DNA of 42,736 nt from an uncultured delta proteobacterium. Its GTDB lineage: Bacteria > Myxococcota_A > Polyangia > Polyangiales > Polyangiaceae. The DNA lies in the NCBI GenBank assembly GCA_903894755.1, contig CAITRH010000042.1:1-42736 (forward strand). The letters are read 5' to 3'. Made by a program: the position numbers and the translations under genes. Below are positions 1 to 9,088 of the stretch, in pieces (the stretch's first letter is position 1; every line of letters starts with the position of its first letter). Below the pieces are notes generated by a model that saw only the letters and a list, made by a program, of their open reading frames with translations, was not told the origin of the DNA and ran no database searches.

Positions 1-63
1 AGGTGGTCTGGTCTTTGGACCAGGTGGTCTGGTCTTTGGACCAGGTGGTCTGGTCTTTGGACC
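1..63. repeat. 21-bp tandem repeat, three copies, cut by window edge
   Basis: Three identical 21-bp units run head to tail from the first base. Each unit holds a short inverted repeat, TGGTC-TTTG-GACCA. The array may extend to the left of the window. It lies downstream of the hybrid kinase gene, whose stop is at 174-176. A function is not evident; a local hairpin or protein-binding array is possible. Confidence 0.9.
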
Positions 64-108
64 ATTTCGTTTGAAACCAGGTCGCATTTTTGTCCATCGA
101 GCCTGACC

Positions 109-161
109 GGGCCAAAACGGAGGTTGGCGGGAACGGCGGCTTTCGAGATGGGCGTGATTTA
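109..161. repeat. Half copy of dispersed palindromic element (right arm)
   Basis: This stretch matches the right arm of the 147-149-bp palindromic elements at 17175-17323 and 33861-34007. It starts GGCCAAAACGG and ends in GTGATTTA. The left arm is only faintly recognisable (about 73-108) and the central part is missing. The right edge lies 12 bp from the stop codon of the minus-strand hybrid kinase gene, the same placement as in the two full copies. Confidence 0.8.
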
Positions 162-173
162 GCAGCCCCGGAC

Positions 174-3100
174 GTTCATTTCCCACTTCCCACTGCAAGC
201 TGGAACTCCTCGAAAGCAGGTCGCAGCTCTGTCAACGTCCCCGCCGCGTCGTCGGTCATGCCTCGTGCTCCCGCCTGTTCGAGCCGTGCGGCCAGGTCGC
301 GCATGCGTGGCGCCGACACTGTAGCAGACGCCGCTGCCAACATGTGAGCAACGCGCATGACTGTCTTCATATCGTTGACCACAACGGCCTCGCCAAGTGC
401 GCGAAGCTGCGCGCCAGCCTGGTGCACGTAACCTGCCACGACCGTACGCAGAAAAGCAGCATCCGTTCCCACCCGTTTGGTCAGCTCGTTCCGATCAAAC
501 GCCACTGAAAAAGACCCGCTTCTGTCGCCTCGCTTGCCTAACCATCGTTCCAAGCACGACGCCAGCGAGCGCTGCTCCAGTGGCTTGGACAGGTAGTCAT
601 CCATGCCAGCCTCAAAGCACTCCTCTCGAAACCCTCGCATTGCGTGTGCGGTCAGCGCTACCACGGCAACTTGTGGATTCTGCGCCTCGCCGCGACGAAT
701 CCGACGGGTCGCTTCAAAGCCATCCATGTTGGGCATCTGCACATCCATGAACACGAGGTCGTAGGACTGATGCGATAGGGCCTCGAGTGCCTCTTTGCCA
801 TCCACCACCGCATCTACGACAACGCCAAGCTGTTCGAGCATGTGTACTGCAACCTTGCGGTTCGTGACGTTGTCTTCCGCAACCAGAACTCGGCCCCCAC
901 GCGCAGACCTAGGCGCCTCGGACCGCGCCCGCGGCAGCTGCGAGCGTCGTACCAACAGCCTACGCAAGCACGCTCGCAGCTCCTGCTTGCGGACAGGCTT
1001 GGCCATCGACGCCGCAAACCGCTCGTGCGCCACTGGCCGATCTCCCAATGTCGTCAAGACCACCAGTTTGCTCGACGCAAGGCTCGGGTCGCTCTTGATA
1101 GCCTTGGCCAGCATCTGCCCGTCGAACCCAGGCAGACCAGCTTCCACGAACACAACAGAAAAGGGCCCCTGCGGTCCTCGCAATACGCGCAGCGCATCAA
1201 TGGAGTCGGCCGCTTGCACCGTGCGACATCCCCATGCCTCCAGCATGGACGCCATCGCCTCCCGGCTCGACACCTGATGATCCACCAGGAGCACAGGAAC
1301 ATCGAAGCGCTCCTTGGAAAGTCCTTCCTGCCTTACAACCCCTAAGGGGACAGAAAACCAAAAGGTCGAGCCCTTTGCAGGCTCGCTGTCGACACCTATG
1401 TGTCCTCCCATGCGCTCCGCAAGGTCCTTGGAAATGGCCAACCCTAGGCCTGTACCTCCAAACCGACGGGTGTGCGAGCTATCGGCCTGAACGAATGGGC
1501 GAAACAGCCGCCTCATGGTCTCTTCTTCAATCCCGATCCCTGTGTCCCGAACCGAAAACCTGACCACACAGGCCGCGTCAACGGTCTCGCAGGTCACCCG
1601 AATTGCCACCTGCCCCTGCTCCGTAAACTTGATGGCATTGCCAACCAGATTGACAAGGACCTGACGCAATCGAGCGGGGTCTCCAGAGACCAGCTCGGGA
1701 ACGTCGTCTGCGGCGAGGTAGGTCAGCTCGAGCCCCTTTTCCGATGCTCGAAGGGCAAACATGTCCAGTGTGTCGTCGAGCACCGCAGTCAGATCGAACT
1801 GCCGTGTCTCAATGTCGATGCATCCCGCTTCTATCTTCGAGAAGTCTAGGATGTCATTGATGACAGTGAGCAGTGCTTCCGTGCTGCTGCGGATGATCCC
1901 TGCAAACTCGCGCTGCGTGTCTGTGAGCTCCGTATCGAGCAGGAGCGAGGTCATCCCCAGAACCCCGTTCATGGGAGTTCGGATCTCGTGACTCATGTTG
2001 GCAAGGAACTGGCTCTTGGCCAGGTTGGCGGCTTCTGCAGCCAGCATCGCCTCTTTGAGCTGCTGCTCGGCGTCGCGCCGCTCGGTGATGTCCTCGCAAA
2101 TCCAGATGCTGCCTGCTGTGGGATCCCCGGGATCCACTGCCTTTCCGTGGATGCGAATCCAGATCAGCGAGCCGTCCTTGCGACACATCTCGCGCTCGGT
2201 GCGGTATTCCCCCCCTTGGATCAGCACAGGATACCAGTGTGCCCCCATCTCCTCGAAGGACTCTTGCGTCGGATGGAGTATGCGGATAGATTGGCCCACC
2301 ATCTCCTCGGCGGAATACTGGAACATCTCCAGCATCTTGCGGTTCATCCACACCAGTTTCCGATCTTGCAATCGGGATATGCCCACGCTGGTGTGTTCTA
2401 GAATCACATTCTGCTCGAGCAGGATCGCATTCAGTCGATCTTGAAGGTGCCTCCTCTCGGTCGTGTCCGTGTGCGTCCCCGCCATGCGCAGGGGATGTCC
2501 CTCGGGGTCCCTCTCGGTGACCTTGCCGCGGTCCAGGATCCATAACCACTCGCCACTCTTTGTCCGAACCCGGTGCTCACACTCGTAGCGAGAGGTCTCT
2601 CCTGCAAAATGAGCGTGCAACGCTGCAGTGCTCCGAGCGAGATCGTCGGGATGGACCATCTGGCCCCAACTGCTTGCCTGGCTCGTGACTTCACCTGCCT
2701 GATAGCCGAGCATTTCGGACCAGCGGCGGCTGAACACAGTCTCGCCGGTCAGCACATTCCAATCCCAAAACCCGTCGTCCGTGCCGTCCAGTACCCGCGT
2801 AAGGCGCGCTTCGCTCTCACGAAGGGAGTCCTCCGCAGCTTTCCTTGCAGTAATGTCGTTGAACGACACCACCACAGCCTGCAATGTGTCCGTGCCCAGA
2901 TCCCGAATGGGCTCGGTGCTCACCGTGATCCACCTCAGACCGCCATCTGGACGGAACACCCCCACCAGTACGTCGCGTCGCGGCTGCCCATCACGTAGGC
3001 TCACAGCGGAAGGCAGCTCGGAGGGAGGCCATGGGGTCCCGTCCGGTGTCACCATCCTCCAAGCAGCATCATCTACGGTGCGCGCTAAGCATTCATCGGC

Positions 3101-4036
3101 AGTCAGTCCGAGGATACGCGCTGCAGCAGGATTGACTGTCACCAGCGTGCCATGAACATCGTAGACCAGAACGCCTTCGGCCAATGCAGTCAACGCAGAG
3201 CGGTAACGCGCTTCGCTCTCACGCAGTGCGGTCTCGGCAGCTTTGAGCGGCGTGATGTTCTCTTCTACCCCAAGGTAATGGGTAATCCGACCGCCGCTGT
3301 CGAAGATCGGAGCAATTTGCGCCGACTCCCAGTACGAGGTCCCGTCCTTTTTCCTATTGTGGAAAGTTCCCCTCCAGGTTTGCCCGCCGCTGATAGTGCT
3401 CCAGAGTTCGGCTTGATCGGCAGGACTGGTATCGCTTGACTTTAACAATCGTGAGTCTTGGCCCATAGCCTCCGCCAACGAGTACCCTGTCTGCTCGGTA
3501 AAACACGGATTGGCATACTCGATGTGCCCATCGACGTCGGTGATCACAATCGACACAGGACTCTGCTCCACCGCAAGAGAAAGCTTGCGACGCTCATCCT
3601 CCAGCCGACGTCGGTCGGTAATATCGTGAATAATCGAATAGAGGAGCGTACTCCCTGCGATATTCAGTGGCCCCGAATGAACCTCCACATCGCGCACCTC
3701 GCCGCTGGCCAGGCGGTGCCGAAAGAAAAAGTGCCAGCGCTCCTCTATCTTCGCCTGGGCCATCTCGTCGGAGATTTGCTGGGGCGTAAGCATATTGATC
3801 TCGTAGATATGCATCCGACGAAGCTGCTCGAGCGGATAGCCATAATAGGTGCTGGAAGCCTCATTGGCGTCCACGATGCGCCCGTCGCTCGGATCGACCA
3901 GCAACATCGTTACCCGGGACTTCGCGAAGAGCGTGCGAAAGTACAACTCGCTCTCTTCAAGCGCTTTCTCCATGCGCCCCTTCTCGCAGTCTGCCGAGGA
4001 TCGTCCCTCTTTTTCTACAGCCGGCAGCTTGCTCAT
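174..4036 (-). CDS. Multi-PAS hybrid sensor histidine kinase with two receivers and HPt
   Basis: A 1286-aa soluble hybrid histidine kinase for phosphorelay signalling; no membrane segment is visible, so the ligand is probably cytoplasmic. Five PAS/PAC modules occupy roughly residues 25-140, 145-268, 272-400, 405-530 and 535-656. The HisKA domain has the phospho-accepting His at 683 ([11 protein letters not shown]), followed by HATPase_c at about 785-898 (N box, DTGIGI, GTGLGL). Receiver 1 (913-1028) has Glu965 where the phospho-accepting Asp should be, so it is probably a pseudo-receiver. Receiver 2 (1048-1166) is intact with Asp1098 (FMDVQMP) and Lys1151. A C-terminal HPt domain keeps its His at about 1231 but has AA in place of the usual KG. 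The gene is divergent from the VWA lipoprotein gene with 124 bp between starts. The start shows no clear Shine-Dalgarno; Met22 is an alternative. The input signal and output partner are unknown. Confidence 0.93.
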
Positions 4037-4160
4037 GACTGGACAATGACCCGATAATCCATCCGCATCGGCCCAACACTATTACGCCCGACCAAAAAAG
4101 CAACCGGCCCGCTGTAAGTCCCTCACCTGCCGGCCGTTGCCACGCCATCGGAGGTTTCTC

Positions 4161-5750
4161 ATGACGTTTTCCTGGTCCCGCCGCATCATTGCGCCTCTCG
4201 CCTTGGTCTCCCTCGCTGCCTGCGGAGGCTACGCGGGCATGGCCAGCCCTCGCGTTTCCCCAGCATCAACCCCTTCCCCAAGCGCCTTCGCGCTCCCCGA
4301 CGCTGCTGAACAGCCCAACACCGAGTCCTACCAACGCATCGACGAAAACCCGTTCCTCGAAACCTCTCGAAACCCACTGTCTACCTTCGGTATCGACGTC
4401 GACACCGCTTCCTATAGCAATGTTCGGCGCTTCCTGACCAAAGAAGGGCGACTCCCCCCCAAAGACGCTGTCCGTATCGAAGAGCTCATCAACTACTTCT
4501 CTTACAACTACCCCGCTCCCCAAGGCTCCGCCCCCTTCTCCGTTACCTCCCACCTCACCGACTGCCCCTGGAACCCCTCCCACCGTCTCCTCCGCATTGG
4601 ACTCCAAGGGAAGAAAGTAGACCTCGCTCGCCTCCCGCCGCGAAACCTGGTCTTCCTCATCGATGTCTCCGGCTCCATGAACGACCCCAACAAACTCCCC
4701 TTGGTCAAAGGCGCCCTCAAACTCCTCGTCGACCAACTCGGAGAAAATGACCGCGTTGCCATCGTCGTCTACGCCGGCTCCGAAGGGCTCGCCCTCCCCT
4801 CTACACCAGGACACAAAAAACAGGACATCTTGCAAGTCCTCTCCAACCTCGAGGCCGGTGGCTCCACCAATGGAGGTGCTGGAATCCGCCTTGCCTACCG
4901 CACAGCTCGCGAAAACTTCCGCCCCAATGGCATCAACCGCGTGATCCTCGCCACCGATGGCGACTTCAACGTTGGTACCAGTAGCCCCAGTGACCTCGAA
5001 CGCCTCATTGAAGAAGAACGCAAAAGTGGCGTGTTCCTCACGGTCCTCGGTGTCGGTACCGGCAATGTCAAAGACTCCACCATGGAACGCCTCGCCGACA
5101 AAGGAAATGGTAACTACGCCTACCTCGATTCCATGCAAGAAGCCAAGAAAGTCCTCGTAACCCAGGCCGGTGGAACCCTCGTCACCATCGCCAAGGACGT
5201 CAAACTTCAAGTCGAGTTCAACCCGAAGCGCGTGCAAGCCTACCGCCTCATCGGCTACGAAAACCGACTGCTGCGCGCTGAGGACTTCCGCGACGACCGC
5301 AAAGATGCCGGTGACCTTGGCGCGGGCCATTCCGTTACCGCCATCTACGAGATCGTCCCCCCGGGCAGCATTGCCCCCACTGGAGCTGTCGACCCCCTCA
5401 GGTACCAGTCCCCTACCGCTGCAAGCCCAGCAGCCGATTCCACGGAGCTCGTCACAGTCAAGCTCCGCTACAAAGAACCCTCCGAGACCGCCAGTAAGGA
5501 ACTGGTGTTCGTCGTGCCCGACCGCTTGACCAAACTCGACACCGACGCCGATCTCCAGTTCGTTTCCAGTGTCGCCGCCTTCGGTATGCTGCTTCGAGGT
5601 TCGGAACACAAAGGCGCTGCGACCTACGGCTTGGTGCGCTCCCTTGCAACAGCAGGAAAAGGCCCCGACCGCGAAGGCTACCGCGCTGAATTCCTCCGTC
5701 TCGTCGACCTCGCCGACAAGCTCACTGGGATCCCAGTCGTGACCCGCTGA
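4161..5750 (+). CDS. VWA-domain lipoprotein, YfbK family
   Basis: A 529-aa predicted lipoprotein. The start at 4161 is chosen over a TTG 24 bases upstream because GGAGG at 4150-4154 sits six bases before the ATG and the signal peptide then begins normally. The signal peptide ends in a lipobox with the lipidated Cys21 (SLAACGG). A YfbK-type N-terminal domain covers about 60-140 (ENPFLETSRNPLSTFGIDVD). The von Willebrand factor A domain follows, with the MIDAS motif DVSGS at 168-172, and the C-terminal DUF3520-like region completes the protein. VWA domains bind metal and protein partners; the family's exact role is unknown. It converges with the pseudokinase gene: the two stop codons abut at 5750/5751. 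Confidence 0.92.
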   Translation: MTFSWSRRIIAPLALVSLAACGGYAGMASPRVSPASTPSPSAFALPDAAEQPNTESYQRIDENPFLETSRNPLSTFGIDVDTASYSNVRRFLTKEGRLPPKDAVRIEELINYFSYNYPAPQGSAPFSVTSHLTDCPWNPSHRLLRIGLQGKKVDLARLPPRNLVFLIDVSGSMNDPNKLPLVKGALKLLVDQLGENDRVAIVVYAGSEGLALPSTPGHKKQDILQVLSNLEAGGSTNGGAGIRLAYRTARENFRPNGINRVILATDGDFNVGTSSPSDLERLIEEERKSGVFLTVLGVGTGNVKDSTMERLADKGNGNYAYLDSMQEAKKVLVTQAGGTLVTIAKDVKLQVEFNPKRVQAYRLIGYENRLLRAEDFRDDRKDAGDLGAGHSVTAIYEIVPPGSIAPTGAVDPLRYQSPTAASPAADSTELVTVKLRYKEPSETASKELVFVVPDRLTKLDTDADLQFVSSVAAFGMLLRGSEHKGAATYGLVRSLATAGKGPDREGYRAEFLRLVDLADKLTGIPVVTR

Positions 5751-7346
5751 TCACATCCAGGTGGCTCCGTAAATGCAAGCGGGGTCACCCACCCCCTCAC
5801 AAGCCGTCTTGTTGACCTCCGCATTGCGTGCACCAAGACGTGCCATGGTGGCACTTAGAATCCCTGTAAAACAGGCGCATACCGCAAGACGAGGCTCGGG
5901 ATGTCCCCGCAGCTCGAGACGCCCATACCCCCGTCCCACATTCGCAGCCCTCGCCTTCGCATATCCCAACATCTTTGCCCAGTTTGTGGCTACCTGATCG
6001 AAAAACAGCTCCGGAGTCAGCGGTCCCTGCTCGGCCAGGAGCCGTACCATCGCATCCGATTGCGCAGCGGCCTCCCCCACCACGTTGCAGAGAAGCCGAT
6101 CCCCGGTCCCATAACGCACGTCGCCCATTTCAAGGGCCTTGGCAAGCTGCACAAAAGGAATCGGCCCAGGCCCAAGTTTCCCAAGCCCGTCCACCTGCGC
6201 TGCAACAGATCCCCATAGATTTCCTAAGCGCGCTCGAAGTGACAATAGGATAGCAAGAGGAAGTACCCCCTGAACCACCAGTCCCGATGCTGCTGGCAAC
6301 CTGTGTTCCCCCCGACGCTCCCGACGGCTCAACGCTCGAAGATCGGCAATGTGCGTCTCGGTCACCGACGAGGGATCGTCCTCCCCCACGTAGGCATAGG
6401 CAAGCAGGCAATCTCGCATTTCTTTGGCTGTGTCGAATCGCGCCTCAGGATGCGGATTGGCAGCCCGCGTTGCAATGGCATCGATCGTCGGAGGGACCCC
6501 AAGACGCAATAAGTCGGAGCCAAAGTGTACCATGCCCACCGGTGACAAACAGGCTGCCAGGATCACACCTGCGGCAAAGATGTCCTCCCGACGGCTCGTG
6601 GGGGCCCCCCGTTCGCGCTCCGGTGGCTCGTACGCCCGCGGAACGAACACAGTTGGAAGTGCCGCAGCCTCCAGGGCATCCCCAAGCGACGCTGGACGGT
6701 GTATTTTTGCCTCCACTACAGTGGAGCCAAAGTTGGTTACAATTGCGTGCTCGACCCCGGACTCACTCATCTGGAGCAGTACCGACTCGGGGGAAAGCAG
6801 TCGATGCACAAACCCTGACTCGTGAAGCGCTGCCAGCCCAGATAGAATGTCGCACACGATGGTCGCCGCTTGCGAAAGCCCCAATGGCGCATCCACCGAC
6901 AGCGCCGCTGCAAGGCTTCGACCTCGCACGTACTCGTAGGCAACATAGGCGAGCCCCTCGGATGATAGCCCCGCATCCACCAGCGCATGAATGTGAGGTC
7001 CCGCCACCGAGCTCATCAAACGAGCCTCCCGGAAGAACCGGTTCAAAGCCGATGGATGCTGAAGAAACACCGAGGGGAGGATGCGAAGCGCCACATGCCT
7101 CCCCACAGTCACGTGCTCGGCCTTGTACACGGCACCAAATGGCCCGGTCCCAAGCACCCGAACGATGCGGTAACGCTTGTCAATCAGCTGCCCGACGAGG
7201 CGTTCGTCCCCCCCAATGGCCCGTCCCGTCTTCTCACAACGTTGCTGATCGCCAGGGTGCGTCGCGCCGCAGTGCGGGCAGGAAATGCGGGAAACGGGCA
7301 GCAATACGCTATCAGTCATGGTGTCTTGCCCGCAGCATAGCGACAT
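5751..7346 (-). CDS. Pseudokinase (Hanks-type fold) with zinc knuckle and V4R-like C-terminus
   Basis: A 531-aa protein with the Ser/Thr kinase fold but without its catalytic residues. An N-terminal CxxC knuckle (C23, C26, then C37) precedes the kinase-like domain at about 59-330. The glycine loop is kept (GTGPFG, 66-71). The VAIK lysine is Arg88 (VALR), the HRD aspartate is Leu183 (HRLLSPES), the catalytic-loop Asn is Ser188 and DFG is NFG (205-207). The DxxxxG of the F helix remains (DIFAAG, 255-260). The C-terminal part (about 350-531) ends in CEGVGDPACIYGATW, resembling V4R/haem-NO-binding-type domains and the DUF2378/TIGR02265 group seen in myxobacteria; this part is inferred. It probably acts as a scaffold or sensor rather than as a kinase. 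Met10 (at 7319) is an alternative start; neither start has a strong ribosome site. Confidence 0.88.
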   Translation of the reverse strand: MSLCCGQDTMTDSVLLPVSRISCPHCGATHPGDQQRCEKTGRAIGGDERLVGQLIDKRYRIVRVLGTGPFGAVYKAEHVTVGRHVALRILPSVFLQHPSALNRFFREARLMSSVAGPHIHALVDAGLSSEGLAYVAYEYVRGRSLAAALSVDAPLGLSQAATIVCDILSGLAALHESGFVHRLLSPESVLLQMSESGVEHAIVTNFGSTVVEAKIHRPASLGDALEAAALPTVFVPRAYEPPERERGAPTSRREDIFAAGVILAACLSPVGMVHFGSDLLRLGVPPTIDAIATRAANPHPEARFDTAKEMRDCLLAYAYVGEDDPSSVTETHIADLRALSRRERRGEHRLPAASGLVVQGVLPLAILLSLRARLGNLWGSVAAQVDGLGKLGPGPIPFVQLAKALEMGDVRYGTGDRLLCNVVGEAAAQSDAMVRLLAEQGPLTPELFFDQVATNWAKMLGYAKARAANVGRGYGRLELRGHPEPRLAVCACFTGILSATMARLGARNAEVNKTACEGVGDPACIYGATWM

Positions 7347-7369
7347 GGCGCGGCGCGAAGTGCAAAATC

Positions 7370-7415
7370 GCGGACGGTGAGGTCCGCGTCCGTAATGGGC
7401 CGACCGCGATCGCGG
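7370..7415. promoter_or_regulatory. Two palindromes upstream of pseudokinase start
   Basis: GCGGAC and GTCCGC form an inverted repeat with a 6-base spacer at 7370-7387. A perfect 12-bp palindrome, CCGCGATCGCGG, lies at 7404-7415. Both lie just upstream of the pseudokinase start and next to the 21-bp array, so they are candidate operator sites. No promoter boxes could be assigned with confidence. Confidence 0.3.
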
Positions 7416-7423
7416 GCCGTTGC

Positions 7424-7622
7424 GATCAATCCCCCCTGGAGGGGGATCAATCCCTCCTGGAGGTAGATCAATCCCTCCTGGAGGTAGATTAATCTGGCCG
7501 CCTGGGTAGATTGATCCCCCCTGGAGGGTGATTGATCCCCCCTGGAGGGTGATTGATCCCCCCTGGAGGGTGATTGATCCCCCCTGGAGGGTGACTAATC
7601 TGGCCGGCTGGCCAGATTAGTC
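7424..7622. repeat. Nine-unit 21-bp tandem array ending in a 30-bp palindrome
   Basis: Units start at 7424, 7445, 7466, 7487, 7509, 7530, 7551, 7572 and 7593, so the spacing is 21 bp with a single 22-bp step. Typical units read GATTGATCC followed by CCCC-TGGA-GGG, which is itself a small inverted repeat. Two units (7487 and 7593) are variants containing AATCTGGCC. The last one forms a near-perfect 30-bp palindrome at 7593-7622. That palindrome overlaps the stop codon (7617-7619) of the acyltransferase gene and may act as its terminator. The array lies between the acyltransferase and pseudokinase genes, both on the minus strand, and so is upstream of the pseudokinase. Confidence 0.93.
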
Positions 7623-8996
7623 CCTCTCGGCGGCCACCCGAAGCTCATCGAGGGCGACAGGAAGCTCCTCGACGAGCTCCCATAGGTCGGGCACGAGGTC
7701 GCGGCAGGCCACCATGGAGAAGTTTAGCTGTCCGGCGTAACTCCATGCCGTCATGTTGAGACCAATCCCCTCGAGCACAGGTCCCACGGAAAAGAACGCA
7801 TCGACTTTCATCCCTCCAAAGGTCAGCTTCTCAGGTGGGCCTGGGACATTGGACAGCAGCAGATTCTCGGAAAACTTACCTGCTTGCACGGCAGTTCGCA
7901 ATCCGAGGGCGAGCCCCTTGCACAGCAGGGGAGGCAAGAACTCCAGCCAGTCTTCGAAGCGGGCTCCCCGTGTTTCGCGAAACTCCCGCTTGGAGATATC
8001 CGCATACGTCTTGCACCGTCGCAGCCGCTCTGCAGGGTCTGCGATATCTGTTGCAAGCGTTACCCACATGCGAGCAAGTCGGTTCCCCAAGGTCCCTTGG
8101 TGCTCCGGGAGACGCGTGGAGACCGGCAGTCCAGCTACCAGAGGGAGCCCAGGCAGCGCGCCACGACGCTGGAGGTAACGGCGCAGCCCTCCTGCCACGG
8201 TGGCAAGCACGATATCATTGATGGTGACCTCGAACACTTTGCGAACAATGCGGGCGCTTTCGAGGGGGGCCGATGCGAAGGCGAAGGCACGGGCCGGGGT
8301 GATGCTCCGGTTGAACGGCGTGGCAGGAGCCGTAAACGGCAAGGGGGGATAATCCGGACCGCTCATCGCCTTGCCAGCCCGAGCCCGCTCCAGTGTAGCT
8401 GGAAGGTTGTGACGCACAAATGACAGATGGTCGGAGAAGGCCCAGAGGGCGTGTGCAATCTTGGGAGGGACCGGTTCGGGCTCCCAGGTCTGCGCGGGGG
8501 GAGGAGCCACGAGGCGTTCCGGCCCCTCGTCATGCACCCGTCGCAGGAACTCTGCGCTTGCAACCCCGTCCGCGACCGCGTGGTGGACCTTGGCAACGGC
8601 AGCAACGCGTCCCCCCTCGAGCCCTTCGAGGATCCAGAGCTCCCAGAGTGGACGGTTTCGGTCGAGCATGGGTTCGGTGAGGGCTGCTATGGCTTCAGCA
8701 AATTGCCGATCGTTTCCAGGGGGGGCGAGGCGGACTCGACGCAAGTGGGTTTCGAAGGCGAAGCGAGGGTCTTCGATCCAGAGGGGGTGACCGAGGTCGA
8801 AGGGGGCAGGAAGGAGCTTACGTCGAAAGGCTGGGAGCAGGTGGAGACGTTGTTCGAGGGTATGTTTTACGTGGTCGTAGGCGGAGTCGGTGGCAGTTGG
8901 GTCTGGCTGGAGGACAGATATTTTGAGCGTGTGCATGGGAGTCGACGGGGTTTCTTGGTGGAGAAACTGCGCGTCGAGCCCAGATAGACGTTGCAT
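7617..8996 (-). CDS. WS/DGAT-type wax ester synthase / diacylglycerol acyltransferase
   Basis: A 459-aa acyltransferase of the bacterial WS/DGAT family, which transfers acyl groups from acyl-CoA to fatty alcohols or diacylglycerol to make storage lipids. The catalytic motif HHxxxDG is at 138-144 (HHAVADG). Other family signatures are PLWELWILEG near 117, NDIVLATVAGGLRRYL near 260 and SNVPGPP in the C-terminal half. Length is normal for the family. The stop codon lies inside the palindrome that ends the 21-bp array. The substrate preference cannot be read from the sequence. Confidence 0.92.
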   Translation of the reverse strand: MQRLSGLDAQFLHQETPSTPMHTLKISVLQPDPTATDSAYDHVKHTLEQRLHLLPAFRRKLLPAPFDLGHPLWIEDPRFAFETHLRRVRLAPPGNDRQFAEAIAALTEPMLDRNRPLWELWILEGLEGGRVAAVAKVHHAVADGVASAEFLRRVHDEGPERLVAPPPAQTWEPEPVPPKIAHALWAFSDHLSFVRHNLPATLERARAGKAMSGPDYPPLPFTAPATPFNRSITPARAFAFASAPLESARIVRKVFEVTINDIVLATVAGGLRRYLQRRGALPGLPLVAGLPVSTRLPEHQGTLGNRLARMWVTLATDIADPAERLRRCKTYADISKREFRETRGARFEDWLEFLPPLLCKGLALGLRTAVQAGKFSENLLLSNVPGPPEKLTFGGMKVDAFFSVGPVLEGIGLNMTAWSYAGQLNFSMVACRDLVPDLWELVEELPVALDELRVAAERD

Positions 8997-9034
8997 GGAG
9001 GGTGGTCTTTGTGTTTGGCGGGTTGGAAGGGAAA

Positions 9035-9073
9035 GGCCCGGTATCCCTCGAAAGTGGAGAGGGACACCGGGCC
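9035..9073 (-). terminator. Hairpin downstream of Cys-rich lipoprotein gene
   Basis: GGCCCGGTATCCCTC (9035-9049) pairs with GAGGGACACCGGGCC (9059-9073), with one mismatch and a 9-base loop. On the minus strand it lies just after the lipoprotein stop codon and is followed by TTTCCCTT. It is therefore a plausible but not ideal intrinsic terminator. Confidence 0.6.
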
Positions 9074-9088
9074 GGAGGGATGGGCAGG

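Noticed and set aside
4266-5609. 447-codon open frame on the minus strand across the VWA lipoprotein gene
   Set aside because: The plus-strand frame has a lipobox, ribosome site and MIDAS motif. The antisense frame is low-complexity Gly/Val/Glu and arises from GC-rich codon bias.
6287-7492. 401-codon plus-strand open frame across the pseudokinase
   Set aside because: It reads through the 21-bp array and is Pro/Arg-rich without family features; the kinase fold is clear on the other strand.
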